Below are positions 8,397-16,898 of a stretch of 64,000 nucleotides of DNA, one piece after another. The position numbers and the translations under genes were made by a program. The stretch lies in NCBI RefSeq assembly GCF_042665255.1, contig NZ_JBHTCD010000006.1; one strand, 5' to 3'. Origin of the DNA: Insolitispirillum peregrinum. Its GTDB lineage: Bacteria; Pseudomonadota; Alphaproteobacteria; Rhodospirillales; Rhodospirillaceae. The notes under the pieces were generated by a model, which was not told where the DNA came from, searched no databases, and was given only the letters and a program-made list of their open reading frames with translations. Every line of letters starts with the position of its first letter. Positions within the stretch are counted from its first letter, which is position 1.

Positions 8397-9577
8397 GCCG
8401 GCTCCTCAGCGCAGGTAGGGCGGGCAAGGTGGGAGGCATCGCCGATGGCGACGCCGGTAAAGGTCTGGTTGACATGCATGGCGTGGTACTGCTCGCCATA
8501 GGTGGCAAAGCCGATCACATGGTTGTCCTGCATCATTTTGCTGATCAGCGGTTTCAGGCCGTTTTCGTTCATTTCCAGCGAGCGGAAAATGCAGTCAAAG
8601 CCCAGAATCAGCCGGGGCGCGCCGATGTCGCGGCGCAATCGGGTGAACAGTTGCTCGAGGTTCTCCGCCAGATCGACCCCCTTGGCGACGGTCAGCACGA
8701 TGCCCTCGTCAATGGCGCAGAAAAAGGTCAGGCTTTCATCGCTGTTGACCTTTTGAATCGAGCGGACAAAGTTCTGCCCGCCGACCCGCACCACCACCGG
8801 GTGGGTGGCAAACACCATCGGCGTCAGCGGAATGCCGTCCATGCCGATGGCGCGGGCATATTCCTGCGCTGCCGGTTCGGCATTGATTTCCCGCACCACC
8901 CGCGAAATGGGATCGGCATCGGTCACCACCATTTTCTGGTCTCCGGCAATGAAATGCTCGGTCTTGAACACCCGGAATGGCAGCCGGGTTGCGATCAGGA
9001 CCATCAGCCCCAGATCGTGATGAAAGGTTCCCTCATACAAGACGTGCGTTTGCTGGAACCGCAAATTATCCCCCGCCGAGCCGCCAAACAGCGGGATTTC
9101 CCCCAGCGCGGCATGCAACGAGCTGACCACCGCTTCTTCGCAGCCACACAGGCCATCAATCAGGGTGAAGGCAAACATCCGCTGACGGCTCAGGGCCGGG
9201 TCTTGCCGGGCGATATCCTGAACCGCCCGACGGACCACATCCTGTCCACGGTTGACGGTAAAGGATTTCAGCTCGCCGATCGGGACCGCTGACACCACAA
9301 AATTCGGCCCTCCCAGACTGACGCCGGTGACCGCACCGCTCAGATAGCCCGCCGTGGTGATTTCTCCGGCGGTGGTGCAGCCGATGATCGGGACCGAGGG
9401 GCCAAACAGGCGGGTCAGGGCATCGGCCAGCCGGGGCAGGTCGATATCGGCCCGGCTGAACAGGATGACCACCCGCAGGTCTTCCTGAAACAGGCTGGCG
9501 TACAGGTCGGCTGCAATCTGCTCGGCATCATCGGACAGCGACAAGGCCGTGCGGATACCCTCCGTAGCGTGAGGCAC
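8393..9577 (-). CDS. FIST-domain sensory protein (NosP-like)
   Basis: This 394-residue protein has FIST-N (about 35-225) and FIST-C (about 230-375) organisation. It shows the typical phrases IGCTTAGEIT and GGSAGDNLRF in the first half, and LILGFDCIFR with the closing VIGFATYGEQYHAMHVNQTF segment in the second. FIST proteins bind small ligands. In the NosP branch they bind heme and nitric oxide and control a neighbouring hybrid kinase. The start is GTG at 9577, preceded by GGGAGAG about 7 bases upstream. The stop overlaps the kinase start by 4 bases. Which ligand it binds cannot be read from sequence. The NO assignment rests on the gene pairing. Confidence 0.87.
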   Translation of the reverse strand: MPHATEGIRTALSLSDDAEQIAADLYASLFQEDLRVVILFSRADIDLPRLADALTRLFGPSVPIIGCTTAGEITTAGYLSGAVTGVSLGGPNFVVSAVPIGELKSFTVNRGQDVVRRAVQDIARQDPALSRQRMFAFTLIDGLCGCEEAVVSSLHAALGEIPLFGGSAGDNLRFQQTHVLYEGTFHHDLGLMVLIATRLPFRVFKTEHFIAGDQKMVVTDADPISRVVREINAEPAAQEYARAIGMDGIPLTPMVFATHPVVVRVGGQNFVRSIQKVNSDESLTFFCAIDEGIVLTVAKGVDLAENLEQLFTRLRRDIGAPRLILGFDCIFRSLEMNENGLKPLISKMMQDNHVIGFATYGEQYHAMHVNQTFTGVAIGDASHLARPTCAEEPA

Positions 9578-9658
9578 GACGTACTCTCCCTGTTTCTGTG
9601 ATATCCGGCTCTTGTTGTTTCGGGCCGTTTATTGCGAGCCTCAGGATCTGGTTTTGCT

Positions 9659-9701
9659 GCATTGTCCTTGCGAAAACCGGAGCCCACGTTTCGCACAATG
9701 C
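9659..9701. repeat. Dispersed 43-bp palindromic repeat
   Basis: GCATTGTCCTTGCGAAAACC to CGCACAATGC is an imperfect inverted repeat and a diverged copy of the palindrome found at 62979-63021 and four times at 35817-36064. It sits between two minus-strand genes, upstream of the FIST gene, where the transcript could form a hairpin. Confidence 0.85.
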
Positions 9702-9715
9702 GGTACCGGGGGATA

Positions 9716-10894
9716 TCAGGCAAGGGACGGTTGTTGCCATACGACTTTTGTCGGAGTGATCAGGTCGGCAATGGCTTTCTGGATCTCACCGCGCGAGGCC
9801 GTGCCGGTGCGCAGGGACCAGATTTGCCGTGCGGTTTCGATTTCGACCGTGGGCGGATGGATGACGCCGGGGACGGGACGGATGGTCAGAATGTGTTCCA
9901 GCGGGATGGCAACCGTTTTGTCCCGTCCCAGCAGTGAGCCGATGGTCAGGGTGAGGGTTTGACCATCGCAGGTCCAGCCATCCTGTTTGTGCCAGTAACG
10001 CCAATGCAGTGCCCAGACTGTCACCGGCAGCAGAGCCGCTACCAGCAGCCCGAGGGGGCCGCCCCAAAAGGCCCCGACCGGCAACGCGAACAGCAGGATC
10101 AGCCAGCGATCCCGGATTTCCTCCCATCCCGAGCGGAGGGGGATCGCCGGAAAGCGGTGTTGCACCGGGGTCAGCGGCAGGGACAGCCCGAGGGATTGCA
10201 GCAGACCGAGTTCGGCGGTGTGCGCGGGCTGCCGCTGCCAGCTCTGGCCGCCGGGGCGTTCGAGCAAAACCGGCAACCCGAGCAGGTCGGCGGCCTGATG
10301 CTGAACATGCGGCAGCCCGGCGGACTGGCGGGCAACGGCCAGCGGAACGCTGAGCGACGGGTCATGGCGATGGACCAGCACCACCATCCACCAGCGGTGC
10401 GTCCAGCTGTAAAGCGGCAGATGCCGCTGGACCGAGCCGCTCCAGCGGGCGATCCCCAGATAGTCATCCAGCGGGCAGTCAAGCTGCCTGCCGCACAGAA
10501 AAGCGGTTCGCCAGTGCAGGGTGACGCCCTGCGGCGTGGCGTGAATGCGCAGTGAATGGTGGACGTGCTGGTACAGGACAACGGCCAGCCCCAGGGCGGC
10601 GAAGACCAGCGCCGCACCGCCGATGGCCGGAAGCCCCAGCAGCCGCCACAGACAGAGCAGCAGGGCGATGGTGCTGGCCGTGGCGACAAACAGCGGCAGC
10701 CAGCGCAGGGCAATGGTGCCCCGCAGGCTGCTGTATGGTCCGGCCAGAGTGCTCTCGGCCACAAACGGCGCAATCCGGCTTTGCAGATGGAGGGCCGTCA
10801 GCAGGTGGTCAACCTGTTGCCACAGGGTCTCTGTCGTTGCCGGACGCAGGGCGTCGGGCAGCGTCCACAGCCAGGGAGGACCGTGATGCGCCAC
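9716..10894 (-). CDS. Predicted membrane protein, function unknown
   Basis: This 392-residue protein has no family I can name with confidence. Two hydrophobic helices are adjacent at about 65-83 and 90-108. A longer hydrophobic hairpin lies at about 265-300 (LLFALPVGAFWGGPLGLLVA). The segments after each hydrophobic block (about 115-215 and 300-385) look like paired soluble beta-rich domains, a layout reminiscent of bacterial PH-domain (YdbT-like) membrane proteins. That comparison is inference only. Translation begins at GTG (10894), which follows the glycosyltransferase stop by 8 bases, so the two genes are probably cotranscribed. Confidence 0.7.
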   Translation of the reverse strand: MAHHGPPWLWTLPDALRPATTETLWQQVDHLLTALHLQSRIAPFVAESTLAGPYSSLRGTIALRWLPLFVATASTIALLLCLWRLLGLPAIGGAALVFAALGLAVVLYQHVHHSLRIHATPQGVTLHWRTAFLCGRQLDCPLDDYLGIARWSGSVQRHLPLYSWTHRWWMVVLVHRHDPSLSVPLAVARQSAGLPHVQHQAADLLGLPVLLERPGGQSWQRQPAHTAELGLLQSLGLSLPLTPVQHRFPAIPLRSGWEEIRDRWLILLFALPVGAFWGGPLGLLVAALLPVTVWALHWRYWHKQDGWTCDGQTLTLTIGSLLGRDKTVAIPLEHILTIRPVPGVIHPPTVEIETARQIWSLRTGTASRGEIQKAIADLITPTKVVWQQPSLA

Positions 10895-10902
10895 CGCCTG
10901 TG

Positions 10903-12303
10903 TTACCCGGCATCAGCCGCAACCGGTGCGGTAAACAGCCAGCCGCCCCGCCCCCGCCAGCCGGGTCGGGACGGATCACGCTCGATGGTCGGGTTGGCAT
11001 CCTGAAGTCGAAGGCTCATCATCGCCATGCCGAGCGGGATCAGGCTGTCCATGGTGGCGTCGGCAAGGACCAGAAACCGCGCGGGGCAGGGCGTCCGGCT
11101 GGCGGCCATCTCGGTCAGGTCGGCAACGGTGGCAATCAGGGCGGTGCGGGATGGATCACTGGCGTTGGTCGACAGCCGGACCGTGTTAAGGTCGCTAAAG
11201 TCAGCGCGCTGCTGTTGCGGGATACGTTCGCTGAACGTTACCTCGCGGATCAACTCGAGCCGTTGTAGTTCCTGAATGGTCTGATAGGTCGCCGCGCGGA
11301 ATTCCAGCGTGTCGGGGTCGCAGCGTTCATTGCTGCGCGGGTCATGCTGCCGGGCAGCCTGTGCGCACTGCTGCGCCTGTTGAGCGTCTCCCAGCGCATA
11401 GTCCAGAAATGTCTGGCGACGGCGGGATTCCGAAAACAGGCTTTGATAGCGTTCATGCCCGGCGCGGGCGATGGCAAGGCAGTCATCCGGGCGGGCAAGG
11501 TAATAGCGTGCCTTGTCGAGCAAATCCTGATCATCGTCATAAGTAATCAGGTGCTGGCCATCGGTAAAGTGCTGATCCAGCCCGCTGGCCAGCGCCAGCC
11601 GGTCGGTCAGCAGGCAGGCACCGGCAGACAGGGCTTCGAACACCCGCATGTTCAGGTCGCCGTTCAGGCTGCAATTAAAGGTCAGCTGGGCTTTGGCATA
11701 GCGTTTGGCCGCGTTGTGGGTGGCATCGGCTCCGGCGCTGACCGGCAATCCCTGCTCGATCAGCAGCTGCAACAACCGGCCCCGGCGGCTGTGCTGGGAG
11801 CTGGTCTGGCCGACAAAGACGATGTGCGGCTGCCGCTGTTCGGCAAAGGGAACCCCGAAGTCACGCACATTCAGGTTCAGGTGGCAGGCAACCGGTTCCA
11901 GACCGGCCTTGGCAAACCAGTGCAGATGATGGGGGTCGTGGGTGACCGACAGGCGGTGGTAGCGCTCTTCACGGGCATAACGCAGCAGATCGGTGACCGG
12001 GGCGGCCCCGTGGTGGGTATCAGCAATCAGCAAGACCGTCGGACAGGGCAGGCTGTCCACATGGCGGGGCACGGAGCCAAACCATGCATCGACCAGCGCC
12101 ACAAACAGGTCGGGGACAAAATCGGCCGGCAAGGTGCGCAGCACCAGGCGCATGTCAAATTCCTGTCCGGTCCGGCGCGACAGCGGGCGCCCGTCCGGGG
12201 TGTCGGCATCGGGGTAATTCGGCCCGATGATTACCTGTTCGGCTGACAAGGGAAGGGGGGGGATGTAGCTGCCATGACCGTGAGTGGCATAAAGGATGCG
12301 CAT
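10903..12303 (-). CDS. CgeB-like glycosyltransferase
   Basis: This 466-residue protein has a GT-B-type layout. The N-terminus is Rossmann-like (MRILYATHGHGSYIPPLPLS), with PTVLLIADTHHG and SVTHDPHHLHWFAKAGLEP in the middle. The C-terminal part contains IVFVGQTSSQHSRRGRLLQL, AKAQLTFNCSLNGDLNMRVFEALSAGACLLTD and HLITYDDDQDLLDKARYYL. The phrase 'LNMRvFEalsaGa.LlTd' is the signature of CgeB/DUF3880-type glycosyltransferases acting on spore, surface or flagellar glycans. The C-terminal 120 residues are a separate extension of unknown role. The ATG is preceded by AGAGG. The acceptor is unknown. Confidence 0.82.
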   Translation of the reverse strand: MRILYATHGHGSYIPPLPLSAEQVIIGPNYPDADTPDGRPLSRRTGQEFDMRLVLRTLPADFVPDLFVALVDAWFGSVPRHVDSLPCPTVLLIADTHHGAAPVTDLLRYAREERYHRLSVTHDPHHLHWFAKAGLEPVACHLNLNVRDFGVPFAEQRQPHIVFVGQTSSQHSRRGRLLQLLIEQGLPVSAGADATHNAAKRYAKAQLTFNCSLNGDLNMRVFEALSAGACLLTDRLALASGLDQHFTDGQHLITYDDDQDLLDKARYYLARPDDCLAIARAGHERYQSLFSESRRRQTFLDYALGDAQQAQQCAQAARQHDPRSNERCDPDTLEFRAATYQTIQELQRLELIREVTFSERIPQQQRADFSDLNTVRLSTNASDPSRTALIATVADLTEMAASRTPCPARFLVLADATMDSLIPLGMAMMSLRLQDANPTIERDPSRPGWRGRGGWLFTAPVAADAG

Positions 12304-12371
12304 TCTGTGCCTCTGCCTGCCGATACCATATCGGGGATTTGGTATAAGGCAAAACGGCGCACAACCCCACC

Positions 12372-12995
12372 CTAAAAGAGGGCGTTGTGTGGCAAATCAT
12401 CGGCGAGCGGAGGAAAGGTCAGTTGGCCGAGGTCGATGGGGGTCAGCGGAGGATCGTTGAAAAAGGAATCCAGCGGTGCCCGTTGCAGGTCATTTTCGAT
12501 CAGGTTGTTGATACTGATCGCCGACGTCATCAGGTCTTCGGCATTTTCCGGCGTCAGGCCGCTGACCAGACTGCGCAACTGGTTAACATAGCGCAAAAAA
12601 CTTTCTTTCAGCAGGAACGACTTTCCCACCGGATGTTCCCGGCGGCCAGCGGAAAATTCGGCCTGGGAGCGCAATTCACGGATTTTGTCGAGGGTCATGT
12701 TGGCCCCAATGGCCGAGACCCGCCCGCGCAGGTGCCCGAGGCAGTCCTGCAACGACTTGAAGGTCGAGGGATGCAGTTCGTGTTCGGGAATGGATTCCAG
12801 CAATGTCACCAGATTGGACAGCCGTTCAAGGTCACCCATGATGTGATTGCGTAGAATCCGGCGCTCATCCTCGTCGGAGCCATGGCGATATTGATCGCGG
12901 CGGCGATCAACGGACTTGGCAACGTCATGAATGGACTGAACCACAAACAAGGCCTGCCGGTCGGCGGCTTGCAGTGTGGCCTGCTGCGCAGTCAT
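12372..12995 (-). CDS. Hypothetical helical protein
   Basis: This 207-residue soluble protein is rich in charged helices. Examples are HDVAKSVDRRRDQYRHGSDE and LNNLIENDLQ-type segments, and the C-terminus is Pro/Leu-rich. There is no signal peptide or membrane segment and no motif I recognise. The ATG at 12995 follows a GGGAGGGG Shine-Dalgarno stretch. The gene is 68 bases upstream of the CgeB-like glycosyltransferase on the same strand, so they may share a transcript. Confidence 0.7.
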   Translation of the reverse strand: MTAQQATLQAADRQALFVVQSIHDVAKSVDRRRDQYRHGSDEDERRILRNHIMGDLERLSNLVTLLESIPEHELHPSTFKSLQDCLGHLRGRVSAIGANMTLDKIRELRSQAEFSAGRREHPVGKSFLLKESFLRYVNQLRSLVSGLTPENAEDLMTSAISINNLIENDLQRAPLDSFFNDPPLTPIDLGQLTFPPLADDLPHNALF

Positions 12996-13296
12996 CGCTT
13001 ACACCCCCCCTCCCAGAGCATTGTGCGAACCCCGAACCTGGACGTCAAAAGGGAACCGGCCTTTCCGCCTTCCCCTGGTGATGTCCTGGGTCTTTTGGTG
13101 CCCTTGATCTGTTGGCACCTTCGACCAAAGACGCAGACAGGGGGGTGTACCCTGCCAAACGGCGTTTATCTAACTGTATCCGGGCCCGACCCGAGAGGCC
13201 AGAGTCCAGAAGTATGAAGCCGAAATGCCTTGTAACCATTGGCTTACCTCATTCTTCCTTCTTCACTGTCCTCTATCCGGCCTTTGTTTCGCAACG
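12996..13296. other. Non-coding gap upstream of the hypothetical gene
   Basis: About 300 bases lie between the start of the hypothetical gene and the lpxC terminator. The only noteworthy element is GCATTGTGCGAA near 13020, which resembles one arm of the 43-bp palindrome. No supported gene was seen. The region should hold the promoter of the leftward operon. Confidence 0.5.
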
Positions 13297-13332
13297 AAAA
13301 ACCGCTTCCCGGAACAGTCGGGAAGCGGTTTT
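13297..13332 (-). terminator. Rho-independent terminator of lpxC
   Basis: AAAACCGCTTCCCG and CGGGAAGCGGTTTT form a long perfect stem. On the minus strand it is followed by TTTTTCG. It lies about 50 bases past the lpxC stop and closes the dcw-lpxC block. Confidence 0.9.
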
Positions 13333-13380
13333 GTCTCTGGAAAGAAGTATATCGTCGTAAGCGGGAGGCAGACCGGTCGG

Positions 13381-14403
13381 TCAGGCGGAAACCCGCAGCA
13401 GCTCGTCGAACTGGTGGCCGGCGGTGGCATCATCTTCGGTCAGGTCGATGCGGGCAACCGCAGTCGGGTCATTCAGCAGCGCCTGCACCAGAGCCCCGTT
13501 CAGGGCATGGCTCGACTTGTAGCCGCTGTAGTGACCGATGATCGGCAGGCCCGCCAGCGACAGGTCGCCGATGGCATCCAGAGCCTTGTGACGGACGAAT
13601 TCGTCGGGGTAGCGCAGGCCGCCGTCGTTGAGGATTTCAGCGCCGTTGACCACCACCGCGTTGTCCAGCGATCCCCCCAGCCCCAGGCCCAGAGCCCGCA
13701 TCTTCGGCAGGTCATCGACCAGACCAAAGGTCCGGGCGCGCATCACACTGTCCTTGAAGCTGGCCGGGGTGACGACGATGGTGCACGACTGACGGCCAAT
13801 GGCTTCGGCGGCAAAGTCGATTTCAAAATCAACCACCAGCCCCTTGCCGGGGATCAGCGAGGCGCGGCTGCCGTTGTGTTCGACCACCACCGGCTTCAGC
13901 ACTTTCCATGCCTGACGCGGGGCGTCGAGGGTCACGGTACCGGCACATTCGATCAGGAACACGAACGGAGCCGAAGAACCATCCATCGCCGGGACTTCCG
14001 GGCCGTTGATGTCGATCAGGATGTCGTCGATCCCCATTGCGGCCAGCGCGGCCAGCAGGTGTTCGACCGTCCCGACCGTTGCGCCGGTCGCCTCGTCGGC
14101 AAGGGTGGTGCACAACTGGGAAATGCGCGCCCGCGACCAGTCGGCGGGGATCACCGCACCCTGTCCGGCAGGGTCGGTCCGACGAAACACCACGCCGGTT
14201 CCCGCACTGGCCGGGTTCAGGGTCATCGAAACCTTTTGCCCGCAGTGCAGGCCGATCCCGGAGCAGGAAATGGGGTTTTTAAGGGTCTTGCGCATCATCA
14301 CTTTGCTGGGCTGGCTGACCGGGGAGGCCGCGAAGGACAGGGGCAGGACACTGGCGCTGGATGCACTGTCCGTCAGGGAAGAAACGGGGCTGTGATACAC
14401 CAT
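13381..14403 (-). CDS. lpxC: UDP-3-O-acyl-N-acetylglucosamine deacetylase
   Basis: This is the zinc amidase (340 aa) that catalyses the committed step of lipid A synthesis. Zinc-site motifs are visible: TVGTVEHLLAAL (His), FVRHKALDAIGDLSLAG (His and Asp) and HYSGYKSSHALNGALV (His). EVPAMDGSSAPFVFLIE is the conserved substrate-tunnel phrase. The start at 14403 is supported by AGAGGTCGG upstream and gives an N-terminal extension of about 35 residues before MMRKTLKNPISCSGIGLH, the usual start point. A second start at the MM cannot be excluded. lpxC follows ftsZ as in many proteobacteria, but a terminator separates them, so it probably has its own promoter. Confidence 0.97.
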   Translation of the reverse strand: MVYHSPVSSLTDSASSASVLPLSFAASPVSQPSKVMMRKTLKNPISCSGIGLHCGQKVSMTLNPASAGTGVVFRRTDPAGQGAVIPADWSRARISQLCTTLADEATGATVGTVEHLLAALAAMGIDDILIDINGPEVPAMDGSSAPFVFLIECAGTVTLDAPRQAWKVLKPVVVEHNGSRASLIPGKGLVVDFEIDFAAEAIGRQSCTIVVTPASFKDSVMRARTFGLVDDLPKMRALGLGLGGSLDNAVVVNGAEILNDGGLRYPDEFVRHKALDAIGDLSLAGLPIIGHYSGYKSSHALNGALVQALLNDPTAVARIDLTEDDATAGHQFDELLRVSA

Positions 14404-14527
14404 GATCCGACCTCTGCCTATCCAAAGTCTTTGCGAACGGCTGCTTTTCAGCCAAAGCGGACGGCAGATGCTGTCTGCCTTTCCACAGCTACAGTGGTAG
14501 CAAGGAACGGGGCAGGGGCCAAATCAA

Positions 14528-14547
14528 TGATTGTTACTGATTGTTAC
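14528..14547. repeat. Tandem 10-bp direct repeat upstream of lpxC
   Basis: TGATTGTTAC occurs twice with no spacer, about 125 bases before the lpxC start in the ftsZ-lpxC gap. The position suits a regulator site or part of the lpxC promoter, but no binding protein is suggested by the sequence. Confidence 0.5.
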
Positions 14548-14616
14548 GGGGCTGACAGGTCTGAAACGTCACTGTTTGCAATAGGGTGTCGGCTTTTCTG
14601 GAAACAGGCAAAACAG

Positions 14617-14653
14617 GAAAAAAAGAGGGTGTCACCCCAAAGGATGACACCCC
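14617..14653 (-). terminator. Rho-independent terminator between ftsZ and lpxC
   Basis: On the minus strand GGGTGTCA and TGACACCC pair around a 10-base loop and are followed by TCTTTTTTTCC. It lies about 190 bases past the ftsZ stop and should end the division transcript before lpxC. Confidence 0.88.
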
Positions 14654-14790
14654 GCAAAGGTGGTAACAGGGTACGTAACACGGAATCGCGGCTTTGTGAC
14701 TGTCCATACGGATGTACCGTCACAAGGCCATCTCTCCCTGACTGTGCCGCTGAGGGCAGCAAGACCTCAGCCGCACAGAGCAGCCTGCCA

Positions 14791-14827
14791 GTCTGTGGAA
14801 AACGGTAGGCACCCCGTTTCCACAGAC
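14791..14827. repeat. Hairpin just after ftsZ
   Basis: GTCTGTGGAAA and TTTCCACAGAC form an inverted repeat with a small interior loop, 14 bases past the ftsZ stop codon. There is no T run, so it is more likely an mRNA 3'-end stabilising hairpin than a terminator. The real terminator lies further on, at 14617-14653. Confidence 0.6.
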
Positions 14828-14840
14828 CAGACAGGTCTGA

Positions 14841-16898
14841 TCAGTTTGCCTGGCGACGGAGGAACGCCGGGATTTCCAGCGCGTCTTCGTCCTGGCGGGA
14901 CTGGGCAACCGGGCGGTCGGCCGGATTGACGCTCAGGCTGCCGGGGTCGGCAGAGGGCATCGGCGGCGCGACAGGGGCCGGTTGTTCGTCATAGGCATCG
15001 TGATGCTCACGAGACGGAGACAGCTTGGCAGCCAGACCTTTCAGGAAACCACCAGCCTGCCGGGGTTCCGGACGGGCCGTATTGGTGATCGGGGTCCGCT
15101 GTTCGGCAGCCATCGCCGGGCGCTGTTCCGGACGGGCCGGAGTTTGCTGGGCAAAGGCATTCGGGCGGGTCGGCATGTCCAGCAGCGGGGCTGCGGCTGC
15201 GGCAACTCCGGCCGCCATCCCGCCATCGGTCCGACCAACCGGAGCCGCCGGGATGAAGGCATCCGAGGCCTTGCGCGGGTCAGGCATGTCATAGCCCTGC
15301 TGCGGGCGCTGCATGGGCGGCTGCATCGGGGCCGACTGGGGCGGGGCCTGCATCGGCGACTGGGCCGGGTAGGCTGCCTGCTGCGGGGCATAGGTCTGCG
15401 CCGGGATCTGCGGCACGTAATGGTGGCCGGTGGCCTGCTGCGGAGCCGGGGCTACCGGCTGGGCCGGGGCCTGCTGCGGCAGGGATTGCTGAACGCCGGG
15501 TTGGCTGATGGGCTGCTGGTGGACCGGCTGCTGATGGCCAGCAGCCGGATTAGGGCGTTGCTGAACTGCCGGCCCCTGGGGGGCATAAGCCGGGCGCGGG
15601 GCGGCGATCGGCGGTTGATTCGGGCGGGGCGCGGTGATCGGCTGCTGCACCGGACGGGCCATCTGCTGCATGGGATCGTGGCCCATGACGCCACTGGAGG
15701 TGGTCGGGCGGGCCGCAACGGCAGCCCCGGCGGTGATGCCGGTGGCAACCACGGAAACGCGCATCTTGCCCTGCATGTCGGGATCGAAGCACGACCCGAA
15801 GATGATGTGGGCTTCGCCTTCCACTTCGTCGCGGATGCGGTTGGCGGCTTCGTCGACTTCGAACAGGGTGATGTCCGGGCCGCCGGTGATGTTGATCAGA
15901 ACGCCCTTGGCCCCCTTCATGCAGGTATCTTCCAGCAGCGGGTTGGCAATGGCGGCTTCGGCAGCTTCCAGCGCACGGCGTTCGCCATCGGCTTCGCCGG
16001 TGCCCATCATCGCCCGACCCATGTCGGACATCACGGTGCGCACGTCGGCAAAGTCGAGGTTGATCAGGCCGGGCATGATCATCAGGTCGGTGATCGACCG
16101 CACGCCGGCATTCAGAACGTTGTCAGCCATGCGGAAGGCATCGGCAAAGGTGGTCTTTTCGTTGGCGACGCGGAACAGGTTCTGGTTCGGGATGATGATC
16201 AGGGTATCGACGAACTGCGACAGTTCCTCTATCCCGGCTTCGGCCAGCCGCATGCGGTGGGCGCCTTCGAACTGGAACGGCTTGGTCACCACGCCAACGG
16301 TCAGGATGCCCATTTCGCGCGCGGTGCGGGCGATGATCGGGGCTGCGCCGGTCCCGGTGCCACCGCCCATGCCGGCGGTGATGAACACCATGTTGGCGCC
16401 CTGGATCTGTTCGGCAATCGATTCGACCGATTCTTCGGCAGCCGCACGACCGACGTCGGGCTTGGCTCCGGCCCCCAGACCCTGGGTGGTGGTGGCCCCC
16501 AACTGGATGCGGCGATCGGTACGGGCAAAGGACAGGGCCTGCGCATCGGTGTTGGCGACGACGAAATCGACGCCTTGCAGGTTGTCGGCAATCATGTTGT
16601 TGACGGCATTGCCGCCTGCGCCACCAACCCCGATCACGGTGATGCAGGGCTTGAGTTGCGGCTCGTCAGGCTGCGGGACATTCAGGTTGATCATTTCGTG
16701 TGCCTCCGATTGATCGAATTCGTTGGACCGCGTTTGCTGCATGTAACTGTCTTCTGTATCCTGCGCGGCCACTGCGATCTTGTGATCGTCATTATAAGCG
16801 GCCTCGCCGTAGTGGTCTGTCAGCATATCATTGTATTGTTGCATTTGCTGCAAGACTTCTTCTTTCCCGTGGAGCTGTTCGTTGAACGGGGTATTCAT
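14841..16898 (-). CDS. ftsZ: Cell division GTPase FtsZ (with possible 68-residue N-terminal extension)
   Basis: This tubulin-like GTPase forms the Z-ring. The core has GVGGAGGNAVNNMI, VANTDAQAL, the tubulin signature AGMGGGTGTGAAPIIA, NQNLFR and LDFADVRTVMSDMG. A Pro/Gln-rich linker of about 260 residues follows, then the alphaproteobacterial tail ALEIPAFLRRQAN that binds FtsA and other partners. Two in-frame starts each have a good ribosome site. ATG 16898 overlaps the ftsA stop (ATGA) and has AAAGGAGC upstream, giving 685 aa. ATG 16694 has GGAGG eight bases upstream and gives 617 aa starting MINLNVPQPDEP, the usual family start. The extra 68 codons are lower in GC and rich in Gln, Asp and Glu. 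The short form is certain and the long form possible. Confidence 0.95.
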   Translation of the reverse strand: MNTPFNEQLHGKEEVLQQMQQYNDMLTDHYGEAAYNDDHKIAVAAQDTEDSYMQQTRSNEFDQSEAHEMINLNVPQPDEPQLKPCITVIGVGGAGGNAVNNMIADNLQGVDFVVANTDAQALSFARTDRRIQLGATTTQGLGAGAKPDVGRAAAEESVESIAEQIQGANMVFITAGMGGGTGTGAAPIIARTAREMGILTVGVVTKPFQFEGAHRMRLAEAGIEELSQFVDTLIIIPNQNLFRVANEKTTFADAFRMADNVLNAGVRSITDLMIMPGLINLDFADVRTVMSDMGRAMMGTGEADGERRALEAAEAAIANPLLEDTCMKGAKGVLINITGGPDITLFEVDEAANRIRDEVEGEAHIIFGSCFDPDMQGKMRVSVVATGITAGAAVAARPTTSSGVMGHDPMQQMARPVQQPITAPRPNQPPIAAPRPAYAPQGPAVQQRPNPAAGHQQPVHQQPISQPGVQQSLPQQAPAQPVAPAPQQATGHHYVPQIPAQTYAPQQAAYPAQSPMQAPPQSAPMQPPMQRPQQGYDMPDPRKASDAFIPAAPVGRTDGGMAAGVAAAAAPLLDMPTRPNAFAQQTPARPEQRPAMAAEQRTPITNTARPEPRQAGGFLKGLAAKLSPSREHHDAYDEQPAPVAPPMPSADPGSLSVNPADRPVAQSRQDEDALEIPAFLRRQAN

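Noticed and set aside
6390..8501. 703-codon plus-strand frame opposite the hybrid kinase
   Set aside because: The minus strand carries PAS, HisKA, HATPase and receiver motifs. The plus frame has none and no ribosome site.
14791..14827. Hairpin after ftsZ as the operon terminator
   Set aside because: There is no T run after the stem. A proper terminator lies at 14617-14653.
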